Assembly: GCF_000588875.1 (NCBI RefSeq)
Contig: NZ_JEMV01000001.1
Span: 142,783 to 206,782, forward strand
DNA length: 64,000 bases
Direction of reading: 5' to 3'
From: Sphingobium sp. Ant17
GTDB taxonomy: Bacteria > Pseudomonadota > Alphaproteobacteria > Sphingomonadales > Sphingomonadaceae
The position numbers and the translations under genes were made by a program. The notes beneath the pieces were generated by a model, which saw only the letters and a program-made list of their open reading frames with translations, had not been told where the DNA came from and did not search any database. Position 1 is the first letter of the stretch. Each line of letters opens with the position of its first letter. Shown in pieces: positions 55,079 through 63,623 of this stretch.

Positions 55079-55858
55079 TCACAGCAGCAATTTCATTCCG
55101 GCGATCAGCAGCACGACGGCCAGGATCGTCTGAACGATCTTTTCATTCATCAAGGCGGCCACTTTCGACCCGATGATGATGCCAGGCAGCGAGCCGAGAA
55201 GGAGCATCGCCAGCAGTTCGAGATCGACGGTTCCGACTACCGCGTGAACGATGCCGCCAACAAAGGCAATCGGGACGGCATGGGCGATGTCGGTCCCGAC
55301 CAGTCGCCGCAGCGAAAGCCGGCGGGGATAGAGGATCATCAATATCGTCGCGCCCAGCGCGCCTGCGCCCACCGAAGTCAGCGTCACCATCGTGCCGAGT
55401 ATTGCGCCAGCAAACACTGTCGCAATCGTCTTGAACGCCAAGAAGCGCGGATTGGAGCGTATTGCCAAGGTTCGCACATGCTTGGCGATCTGCGCGCGGA
55501 ACAGGGTGGTCACGGCGGTCAGCACGAGGACGCTGCCAAGCGCGGTGGCCAGGGTTTGCGAAGTGAAACGTCCGCCTTCGGAATAGCCGAGCCAAAGCCC
55601 GACCAGGATCGCGGCAGGTATGCTGCCTATGGCCAGAAGGCGCACAACCCCCAGATCGACGCTGGCATGGCGGTGGTGAATATAGCCACCAACGCTTTTC
55701 GTGATGGCCGCGAACCAAAGATCCGTGCCGATCGCCGTCGCCGGAGCGACGCCGAAAAGCAGAATGAGCAGCGGCGACATCAGGGATCCGCCGCCAACGC
55801 CCGTAATGCCTACAATGATGCCGACCAACAGCCCGGCGACGACATTAAGCCACTCCAT
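55079..55858 (-). CDS. TSUP-family (TauE/SafE) anion carrier
   Basis: About 259 residues with eight hydrophobic segments. The family pattern VAGLLVGIIVGITGVGGGSLMSPLLILLFG-type N-terminal repeat is present (visible as GITGVGGGSLMSP), with a second repeat containing LTSVGAGALGATIL. TSUP proteins move sulfite, sulfoacetate or related sulfur anions and other organic acids. Its closeness to a sulfotransferase suggests handling of a sulfur compound, but the families are not usually paired and the link is only contextual. ATG 55858 (MEWLNVVAG) is the natural start at the first helix. Confidence 0.85.
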   Translation of the reverse strand: MEWLNVVAGLLVGIIVGITGVGGGSLMSPLLILLFGVAPATAIGTDLWFAAITKSVGGYIHHRHASVDLGVVRLLAIGSIPAAILVGLWLGYSEGGRFTSQTLATALGSVLVLTAVTTLFRAQIAKHVRTLAIRSNPRFLAFKTIATVFAGAILGTMVTLTSVGAGALGATILMILYPRRLSLRRLVGTDIAHAVPIAFVGGIVHAVVGTVDLELLAMLLLGSLPGIIIGSKVAALMNEKIVQTILAVVLLIAGMKLLL

Positions 55859-55910
55859 CGATCGCCCCTTTACCGTTCTGCTTGCCGTCCGCTCCGTGCG
55901 CAAGCACGGA

Positions 55911-58353
55911 TCAGGGCCGATCGACCTTGTAGCATTGCGCTATGTCGAATGGACGAACCGGTCGAGCCTGGCAAGCGGCTGGCGCGCCATAGGTCCAACC
56001 CGACCCCTGCCAACCGATATATAACCGTCCGAAAATGTCGGGATCGGCACCGAGTACGACCACGCGGTCGAGCCGCCCGATCGGGAAAACGGCGAGCCGG
56101 GACCAGCTTTGCGCGTTATCGACCGAACGCCAGATGCCATATTTGCCATGCACGAACCCTGCGAGGTAAATTGTCGGCACGGTATTGCCGGACGCAGCCT
56201 TCCCGAACGTGACGTCGCTGACCTGATCGACCCCGGGGATGATCTGCCACGTCACGCCACCATCGGTACTTCGCCGTAACCGCGAATCATGGGTGCCTTC
56301 GACCGCCGAGGTAAAGAACAGGTCGCCCGAGCGGCCAGGCATCGCGCGCAACTTTGCGGCATTTTCGCTTTTGGGGGCAATTTCACCCTGGAACAGCCGC
56401 GTCCAACTGCTTCCTCCATCCTGCGTTCGCCACAGGCCCATCAACTGCCTGTTGTCGGGATTGCCGCTATGGACCAGATAGAAGGTGCCATCTTTGACTG
56501 GGTCGGCGACCAGGACTTTCCGCTGCAGGTGCTTCTTGACATGAGACCCTGTGAATGGCGGCTTTTCGCCCGGAAAGTGGATAAGCGTCCAATTGCGACC
56601 GCGATCACGCGTGTAAAATGGCGCGCGGTTGAGCGAAGGTGCCCAGATGATATTGTCTGGATTGCCAGACGACACGGCGATCATGCCCCAGGCCATGCGC
56701 CAGGGGTCGTCCTTTTTCGTGCCCGGAGGATGCGGCAGGCTGCCAAAACGCTGCCAGGTGCGTCCGGCATCCTCGCTATACCCCGCCAGCACGGCGGCTT
56801 TTGGGCAGCACCCGCTGGTGTCCGACGCGTTGGTGGCAACGAAATTCGGATCGGCGGGCGTCAGTGCAAGCTGCTGGGCCGCTATGATCATCTGCTCCTT
56901 CGGCCCAAAGCCACTTGAAAACACATCCAGGTCGGCTTTGACATGAATGCCAAAATCCCAGGCGGCAAATAGCGGCGCGCGGCCAGGCGACTGCACCACG
57001 TCATTGGCGACGAGTTCTTCTATGCCCCGGCTTCGGCTGACCCAGTCGATGGAACGCGCATCGGGCGGAACATCGGCACGGAACAAGCCGACGCCAGCCG
57101 TCACCCAAAGACGGTCCCTTACGATCGGATCGAACATCACCTGCGACGTTGCAAAAAAATTCTGGTCCGCAATGCGCAGCCAGGGCGGATCTTTTTCGCC
57201 AACCTGCACGGTCTTCCGCAGCGTTGACCAGCTTGCGCCGCCATCTATCGATCGCAATGCCGACCCATTATGTTCAAACGCCAGTAGCTGGTCGTTATGC
57301 GGACTCACTGCCACAGTTTGATAACTGCCGTCATCGATCACGCCGTCAGCGGCCAGATTGGTCCATTCACCCTGCTGATAGCGCCAGATCGTCTTGCCAT
57401 CCGGGTCGGTGCCGAAAAAGCGTCCATCGGATGTAAATGCGCCACTGCTTAGCATGCGGGGCGCCGCCGCACCTTGCCCGCGCAAAGGCGTGAACCCGCC
57501 AGCCTCTTGTTCCGACACAAACATGCCGACGCCCTGGATCAGGATCCAGATGGCCCTTGTGCCTCCCTCGGCTGGCGCAAACCAGATCAAGGCGGGACGG
57601 ACATCTGCATCCGCGCCCCCCCCCCGTGCCGGCGGTTGCAGGCAGACCGTCCACCCTGGCCCAGTTGCGACCACCATCGGTTGATCGGAGTACGCCGTCA
57701 TGCGCGGTCCCGAAATAGACGATGTCGGGATTGTCGGGGCTTACAGCCAGGACAGGGTCGGATCGAAGGAATTTCTTTTTTGCGCCGAACCGAACGGGAA
57801 AAGGCCCGGTATCCGGCACCTGCCAGCTTTTGCCCTGATCTTCTGAACGGAAGACCGTCCCTTTTACCGCCATATACAGCCGCTGACCGTCGGAGGGCGC
57901 GACGACGATCCCGGCGACTCCGCCGAACATGCTGGCGGGCGTGCGATAGGCGGGCGGCATCGCGGGTTCGGTGACCAACTGCACCCACTGGTCCAGTTCC
58001 GGACGCCAGATATAGGCACCATGGACGTCCGTCCGCGCGACGAATGTGCTGCCTGCGCGGTCCGACGAGAGCCCGACCATGAATCCGCCGGCACCAATGG
58101 CCACGGGTTGCCAACGATATGTCTCACCTGTCGTCGGTCCTGTCGCGGTGGAAAGAGGCGCCGGAGAGCTTGTATCCGGCAGCACGCTATTAGGCCCAGA
58201 AAGAGCGAGCAAGGCTGCGGCGATACCGATCAACAGCAGCGAAATGAGCCCCCATCGGATCAATCCGCGCGGCACATAACCGGTCCGACGCTGATCTCGA
58301 TAGCCAGGCCCTGTAAGCCATGCGGAATATTTCGCCACAGCCGCCATCTGCAT
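55911..58353 (-). pseudogene. Membrane-anchored GH74/BNR-propeller protein, frameshift at a G10 tract
   Basis: An N-terminal membrane anchor (GLISLLLIGIAAALLALSG) is followed by many Asp-box/BNR repeats (FRSEDQGKSW, LRSTDGGRNW, LRSIDGGASW, YTRDRGRNWTL, WRTQDGGSSW, WRSVDNAQSW). The two-propeller layout is that of GH74 xyloglucanases and related sortilin-like proteins. The frames meet at a run of ten G (C10 on the plus strand, 57616-57625); nine G would give an open frame of about 813 residues. The catalytic Asp pair of GH74 cannot be identified with confidence. It may bind or cleave the exopolysaccharide. It is divergent from the spike-base gene. Confidence 0.7.
57616..57625 (+). repeat. Homopolymer of ten C in a coding region
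   Basis: This C10 (G10 in the gene) is the longest mononucleotide run I saw in the GC-rich part of the window. It marks the exact point where the GH74-like frame is lost; nine bases restore it. Confidence 0.85.
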
Positions 58354-58508
58354 TCCTTAGCCATTAACCAGGATCCGATGGTGACATTTATTGTGCGCTG
58401 CATCAAGCTTTTGCTCGCGCCGCGATCGCCCAGATTTTAGCCAAATAAAGTAATTGAAATGTTGGAAATGTGCCAATACGGTTAATTACTGCTTTTGGGA
58501 GACAGTGT

Positions 58509-58772
58509 ATGGAAAACCGCTTCGACAATTTCGCCTCTGGCATATCCGCGCCCGCCACACGGGCGGTCGCGATCACCCCCAGCGACTCCCAGTCACTGCC
58601 CTTTCTGCCGCGTGCCATCTATATTGGTGGCGCAGGCGATCTGGCGACACGGGCCGAAGATGGCAGCGACGCGGTTTGGAAAAACCTGCCCGCAGGTGCC
58701 GTACTGCCGTTCCGGCCCATCATGATCAAGGTCACCGGCACGACCGCGACCGACCTGCTGGCGCTCGACTGA
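58509..58772 (+). CDS. Spike base protein, RCAP_rcc01079 (GTA GhsA) family
   Basis: An 87-residue protein. The pattern MENRFDNFASGISAPATRAV, then ITPSDSQSLPFLPRAIYIGG and TGTTATDLLALD, is that of the spike base protein found in Rhodobacter gene transfer agents and in many phages. In the GTA the spike pair binds cell-surface polysaccharide. The stop codon overlaps the start of the next gene (TGATG), as expected for a spike pair. No other phage or GTA gene is in the window. Confidence 0.8.
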   Translation: MENRFDNFASGISAPATRAVAITPSDSQSLPFLPRAIYIGGAGDLATRAEDGSDAVWKNLPAGAVLPFRPIMIKVTGTTATDLLALD

Positions 58773-60088
58773 TGCCCCGCATTGCCATTGGACTGAGCCT
58801 CGACGGAACACGCTCTGCCGTCGCAGCTTTGCCGATTCGCATCGTCCCCGTCGACGCCTATGAAGCCTATGCGGTGGCACCGCATGCGACGCTCGGCGCG
58901 GTGGCGCTCCACCTGATCTACGGCAATGGCAGCAGTCTAGGGGATCAAATCCCTGCCAGCAGCCTGGGCGCGCCGTTCGGGGGGTGGCGCATCCGGGGCT
59001 TTCGCACCCTGCCATCGGTCGAAAGCGATCCTGCGACCGAGTATAAGGAAATCGTCTATGCCGGGGTTGGTAGCCAGGAATATGCGATCAACATCGATAA
59101 TGTGTATGGCGGCACCTATCATGGCGGCCTGGGCGACTATGTGCAGACCGGGCCGGACGTCACGCTCGCCGCGATAATGGCGTCGCTGCGCCTCGATCAT
59201 AGCACCGTCATCGAATGGGCTGGTGGCGAAGTCGCGCAGATTACTGGCGCGCTCGAGTTTTTTGATCAAGGCGTCACCCGCACGACGCACCATATGGTTT
59301 GCCCATATAATACGCTGACCGCCGCATTGGCGCTGTTTCAACTCAGTACCGCCTATACGCGTGCATCGACGGACCAGGGGGAGACATGGACCGATGTCAG
59401 CGCGACTGGCTATTATGACATGACGGCGTTCGCTGAAATATGGTGGCGCAACCCGGCGACCGGCACAATTGCCAAGGTGCTGCTCGACCATTCGGGCGCC
59501 ACGAACTTCCAGGAAAGCAACTTCGACGTCAACGCAGGCCGGGTGAAGTATCGCGCCCGTTTCGACACCCCTGACGGCGGCGAATTCGGCGATCAGACCT
59601 GTATCGCGACCTATAGCTTCGACGCGTCCGCGCCTGATGCGGTGCCGCGCTGGTTGCCGTTCACCGATCGTTTCGATGCCAACCACCCGAGCGAGGCGGG
59701 GACGCCGCTGGGTTGGACACGGGCCAGCGCGCCCGCCCCCAATTCCATCGTGTCCAGCGGCACCTGGACGGTGACTGGGATCGCCAGCACGATCCAGCGG
59801 TTCGTGCGCGATGAACCGCTGCCGCCGGGCACCTATCATCTTGAGGTCGATTACAGCACCGCTGGCGCCTATAATGCAGGCGGCGTGAAAATCGCGATAG
59901 GGCCAGACGGTTCAGGCACAGATGCGCTGGTCGAGACGAGGTCGTTCAATGCGATAACGCCGACCACCAGTATAATCGACTTTGCCGTACCAACCGGTCA
60001 GCTTGGCTATATTACCTTTGAGGCTTCGACCACCGAGGCGCGCGCCTGGACCGTGAGCGAAATACGGGTGGTCGGGACACCCGACTGA
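58772..60088 (+). CDS. Probable head-spike/tailspike-like partner of the spike base protein
   Basis: A 438-residue protein without a signal peptide, translationally coupled to the spike base gene. The N-terminal 60 residues are compact (MPRIAIGLSLDGTRSAVAAL), the middle shows GGTYHGGLGDYVQTGPDVTL and many aromatic residues, and the C-terminal 150 residues look like a beta-sandwich carbohydrate-binding domain (LPPGTYHLEVDYSTAGAYN, GYITFEASTTEARAWTV). By position and length it would be the receptor-binding spike, the role of GhsB in Rhodobacter capsulatus. I do not recognise a catalytic motif, so binding rather than cleavage is assumed. The 262 bp after it contain no gene. Confidence 0.55.
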   Translation: MPRIAIGLSLDGTRSAVAALPIRIVPVDAYEAYAVAPHATLGAVALHLIYGNGSSLGDQIPASSLGAPFGGWRIRGFRTLPSVESDPATEYKEIVYAGVGSQEYAINIDNVYGGTYHGGLGDYVQTGPDVTLAAIMASLRLDHSTVIEWAGGEVAQITGALEFFDQGVTRTTHHMVCPYNTLTAALALFQLSTAYTRASTDQGETWTDVSATGYYDMTAFAEIWWRNPATGTIAKVLLDHSGATNFQESNFDVNAGRVKYRARFDTPDGGEFGDQTCIATYSFDASAPDAVPRWLPFTDRFDANHPSEAGTPLGWTRASAPAPNSIVSSGTWTVTGIASTIQRFVRDEPLPPGTYHLEVDYSTAGAYNAGGVKIAIGPDGSGTDALVETRSFNAITPTTSIIDFAVPTGQLGYITFEASTTEARAWTVSEIRVVGTPD

Positions 60089-60191
60089 CCAACCACCGAA
60101 CCGCCTAGCCCCAGCATCCAGGGCGCGACTTCGATCATGGCGCTTTTATCAAGTCGGCGCACAAAACCGAAAGCCATCACTCAGCACTTTG

Positions 60192-60202
60192 CTGCACTGC
60201 GG
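60192..60202. promoter_or_regulatory. CTGCACTGCGG box upstream of the RTX-GH12 gene
   Basis: Part of the dyad TTGCTGCACTGCGGTAA about 150 bp before the GTG start. It matches the CTGC-N3-GCAG-like series upstream of other polysaccharide genes, with one mismatch. Confidence 0.25.
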
Positions 60203-60350
60203 TAAGAAAGTCACAGCGACCGGGATAAGTTCTGTGAAAAAGCACTGTGCGGCCAGATTCCTTTGCCTAATCCGTATTTAACGACGTCCTGCCACACTTA
60301 ATTTGTGCGGCACCGATACGGCCCGACATGGGGCAATCGGAGGAAACACC

Positions 60351-62948
60351 GTGTATATTAACGCGACAGGCCAAAAACTGAACGTTTCGGGGAAGACGCA
60401 ATTTACGGTTCCAAATAACGACAGCACGACGTATCGCCTGGGCACAGCCAAGAATGACAAGGTCATCGGCAAAGGTGAAGATATATTGGCAGGCGGCGAT
60501 GGCGATGATTCCTATATTTTATGGCAATCCAGCTCCCAAGTAATAGAGTTGGCGGGCAAAGGAATTGACACCGTTACAGCGCAATTTGCTGGTACGATTA
60601 CTTTGGCAGACAATGTTGAAAACCTGATTCTTGCCGGAAAAGGGATGGTGGGGGCCACTGGCAATGCGCTCGACAATCTCATCTGGGCCGGTGAAGTCGG
60701 TGCAACAATCGACGGCGGACAGGGCAATGACATCCTGTTCGGGGGTAAGGGCGCAGACGTTTTCAAGGTCGCGGCCGGCAACGGTTCGGACACGGTGACC
60801 AACTTCACCCTGGGCCGGGACGTTGTGAAGCTGGATGGCTATGGCCTAAGCAGCTTTTCCGATCTGATGGCGCGCGGCACACAGGTCGGTAGCGACACCG
60901 TCTTCACCTTCTCGAACCAGGAAAGCCTGGTCTTGAGCGGAATCAAGCTGTCGGACCTTAACAGCTATGATTTCGGCTTTGCGATGGACAAGGCGGAATT
61001 GACCGCTGACCAAAGCTATATGGAAGGTCATGGTCGGGCGCAAAATCATAATGGCTGGTACATCATCAACAACAGCTACAATGTCGGATCCCTCAAGCCT
61101 GGCGTCGACTTCAACATCGACGCTACGTTCAGCAAGGCGGACGTGACGGGTGGCACGACCTTCACCTGGTCGATGCCCTACACCACGGAAAAGGGCGCGC
61201 CGATCCTCGCCTATCCAGAGGTCGCCTTCGGCGTGCCGCCAATGGGGGCTTATAAAGGCAACCCGACCGACAAGGCCGCAGTGTTTCCCGTGAAGGTCGG
61301 CGACCTCGTCTCGCTGACGATGGACTATGATGTCGATTTCTCCGGCAACGTCGCCGGATTCAACGTCGCCTATGACATCTGGCTCACCAGCGTGCCCAAC
61401 GGCGATCGCTCGACGATCACCAATGAAATCATGCTGTGGGTTCACAAGGGGGATCTCGAAATCGCAGCGCCGGTTGTTGGCACCTATGAGCAAGGGGGCG
61501 TCACCTACACCATCTATCACAAGGGAACCTACACCGCGCTCGTCGCCGATCGCGATGTGCCGGAAGGCGACATCGATCTGACCGCTATTTTGGACAAGCT
61601 GGAATCGATCGGGATCGTAAAGGACAGCGAATATCTGGCCTCCATCGAACTGGGTGCCGAGGTCGTCTCGGGCGTTGGTTCGCTCACCATCAACAATCTC
61701 GACTTTCAGGTACAGTCGATGAGCGACGATGGCAGCATCATCGTCAAGGACGTGACGGGTTCTGGCCAGACGGTGCATGAAGTATCCCTGCTGGAGTCCC
61801 TCTACAGCGACGGCACCGCCGAAGTGACGAGCGCAGACGGGCTGCATCTTGGCAAAGTGGTGACATCCGTCACGGCCGACGTCGTCACGCAGAAATTCTA
61901 CTCCGACAAGAATGCGCTTCTGTCGTTCGACAAGATCCTGGTCGAACCGAATGGCGGGGTGACGACGCAGCATTATACCACGAAGGGCGTATTCTCAGGC
62001 GCGGAATCCGATCATCTTCAGGCCAACGGGTCGGTGAATACGCTGCGTTATGATGCGCACTGGAAACTGATCGGCGCTGAAAATCTGTCGATCAAGGCGA
62101 ATGGCGACACGCAAATCCTGCGCTACGACGCGCAATGGAAGCTGCTGGGCGCGGACGTCATTTCCGTAGGAGTGGACGGTCGGGAAACCACGCAGCACTA
62201 TAGCAACAGTTGGACGTTCCTTGGGTCCGATGTGAAGGTCATCGAGCCGTCCGGCACGGTATCGATCCAGCATTATGGTGCCGATCACAAGTTCATCAGT
62301 CAGGACAGCACCATGATCCGCGATGACGGATCGACCGCAACCTATCATTACGGCGCGGACTGGAAGCTGACCGGTTCTGAGGTGTCGCGCACGGGGGCCG
62401 ATGGCGTGGTGAAGACGCTGGTCCGCGATGCCAAGGCGCAACTGCTGCGGACAGAGTTTGATGGCACGGACACGGTTGACGTGATTACGGCGGCGGCTGG
62501 CGTGAACATATTCCGTGGCGGCCTTGGCTCCGACACGTTGAAGGCTGGAGCAGGGGCGGACACTTTTGTGTTCGACACCGCCATCACCAGAGGCGACGTC
62601 GACAGGATCGTCGGCTTTTCATCGGCGGCGGATAGCATCATGCTGAACAATTCCGTATTCACGGGGCTGAAATCAGGCATGATGTCGCAAGACGCGTTCC
62701 ACCTTGGCACGTCTGCACATGACGCTGATGATCGTATCATCTACGATCAGAAGAGCGGCTCGATCTACTATGATGCGGACGGCAGCGGTGCTGGGGCGGC
62801 GATCCGCTTCGCACAACTCGACCCGGGCACGGCGCTGACTGCGGCCGATTTCGAAGTGACGGCAACGGGTGCCATGCGAACCCCGGGCACCCCGCAGCAT
62901 CTGGAATCCGCGCTGCAACTCGTCCAGCACACACAAGACTATATGTAA
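60351..62948 (+). CDS. Secreted RTX protein with embedded GH12-like glucanase domain and 25-residue repeats
   Basis: 865 residues, start GTG 60351 preceded by GGAGG. Order: N-terminal RTX-type repeats (about 35-160; GGDGDDSYI, DGGQGNDILFGGKGADVF), a GH12-like domain (about 215-450), six tandem 25-residue repeats (about 540-690), then a second RTX block (FRGGLGSDTLKAGAGADTFVFD) with a type I secretion tail. In the GH12-like domain the nucleophile is probably Glu359 (TNEIMLWVHKG) and the acid/base Glu437 (LGAEVVSGVGSLTINN). There is no Sec signal, so export by the type I system at 33.8-36.9 kb is likely. GH12 enzymes cleave beta-1,4 or mixed-linkage glucans; a role in trimming the exopolysaccharide is inferred. 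Confidence 0.8.
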   Translation: MYINATGQKLNVSGKTQFTVPNNDSTTYRLGTAKNDKVIGKGEDILAGGDGDDSYILWQSSSQVIELAGKGIDTVTAQFAGTITLADNVENLILAGKGMVGATGNALDNLIWAGEVGATIDGGQGNDILFGGKGADVFKVAAGNGSDTVTNFTLGRDVVKLDGYGLSSFSDLMARGTQVGSDTVFTFSNQESLVLSGIKLSDLNSYDFGFAMDKAELTADQSYMEGHGRAQNHNGWYIINNSYNVGSLKPGVDFNIDATFSKADVTGGTTFTWSMPYTTEKGAPILAYPEVAFGVPPMGAYKGNPTDKAAVFPVKVGDLVSLTMDYDVDFSGNVAGFNVAYDIWLTSVPNGDRSTITNEIMLWVHKGDLEIAAPVVGTYEQGGVTYTIYHKGTYTALVADRDVPEGDIDLTAILDKLESIGIVKDSEYLASIELGAEVVSGVGSLTINNLDFQVQSMSDDGSIIVKDVTGSGQTVHEVSLLESLYSDGTAEVTSADGLHLGKVVTSVTADVVTQKFYSDKNALLSFDKILVEPNGGVTTQHYTTKGVFSGAESDHLQANGSVNTLRYDAHWKLIGAENLSIKANGDTQILRYDAQWKLLGADVISVGVDGRETTQHYSNSWTFLGSDVKVIEPSGTVSIQHYGADHKFISQDSTMIRDDGSTATYHYGADWKLTGSEVSRTGADGVVKTLVRDAKAQLLRTEFDGTDTVDVITAAAGVNIFRGGLGSDTLKAGAGADTFVFDTAITRGDVDRIVGFSSAADSIMLNNSVFTGLKSGMMSQDAFHLGTSAHDADDRIIYDQKSGSIYYDADGSGAGAAIRFAQLDPGTALTAADFEVTATGAMRTPGTPQHLESALQLVQHTQDYM
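61971..62465 (+). repeat. Six tandem 75-bp (25-residue) units plus a partial unit
   Basis: Units start at 61971, 62046, 62121, 62196, 62271 and 62346, with a partial unit from 62421. Conserved positions are [HR]Y at 1-2, W or a bulky residue at 6, KL at 7-8, G at 10 and G at 20 (for example RYDAQWKLLGAD, HYGADWKLTGSE). The units are not identical at the DNA level, so the array is old. A more divergent unit may precede it. Confidence 0.8.
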
Positions 62949-62960
62949 TTGATGGGGTGA

Positions 62961-62998
62961 CATAGGACCGCCGGCGCGATGCGCTCGGCGGTCCTATG
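62961..62998 (+). terminator. Strong hairpin after the RTX-GH12 gene
   Basis: Perfect 13-bp arms CATAGGACCGCCG (62961-62973) and CGGCGGTCCTATG (62986-62998) flank a 12-nt loop, beginning 12 bp after the stop codon. No T-run follows, so termination may need Rho or act as an mRNA end. Confidence 0.6.
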
Positions 62999-63623
62999 CA
63001 ATCATGGACCTGCGGCACACCGGAAGGCACGATGACGCGCCCCGGACCAGTCCAATCTGCTTGATCGTGGAAACGCCATTAGCGTTCGCTGCCCGGTCTT
63101 GGCCAAGATGCCAAATCTGATTCGCACTGCCATGCGCCTGGATTGCCAGGGTCGGCCATCACAGTTGAAAAAATCAGACGCGGGGTGGAAAAACGGCAGC
63201 GGCTGCAGACGGCTTGGCCCGCGACTCGCCGCAAAACCCCCGTTTTCCTCACCATGCTTTTGCTTCAGCTCTACGGCGCCACATACGACTTCTGGAATTA
63301 ACCACGTCAATTGAGTGGCTTGCATTTAGCTAGCCAGGGCTTGCGGTCCGAACGCGCAAACCCCAGATTTTTTTCGTCTGACAATTACAAAATATGTATC
63401 ACTTTGGAACGCGCCTTGCTAATATCTGGGACCGGGTAGCTTACAAAAGGCCCGGGATAAATATGGTCGTGTCCCGGCGCGTGGTGTAGGTTTTGAGGGT
63501 AGCGAAGCTGACCGGACGCGCGCTCATCGAACAAGCGCTGTAGCGGCCGGTCAGTTTCGCGGGTGGTCACCGGCGAACTTCGGATAAGTTTGGGTTGCGA
63601 GACTCAACTTACGGAGACCACCG
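62999..63623. other. Non-coding flank and left part of the IS256-type element
   Basis: About 620 bp without a convincing gene. The GC-poorer stretch around 63290-63420 probably belongs to the host. The hairpin at 63502-63560 and the segment from about 63480 onward probably belong to the IS. The exact left end of the IS is not determined because the right end lies outside the window. Confidence 0.4.
63502..63560. repeat. Inverted repeat in the leader of the IS256-type element
   Basis: GCGAAGCTGACCGG (63502-63515) pairs with CCGGTCAGTTTCGC (63547-63560), 13 of 14 positions, around a 31-nt loop, 63 bp before the transposase start. Such hairpins in IS leaders can shield the transposase from outside transcription. 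Confidence 0.45.

Noticed and set aside
61971..62465. CRISPR or other DNA-level repeat array
   Set aside because: The 75-bp units are similar only at the protein level and lie in an open frame; there are no spacers. No CRISPR array was seen anywhere in the window.
63502..63560. Integron attC site
   Set aside because: The hairpin lacks attC core sequences and sits in the leader of an IS256-type transposase.
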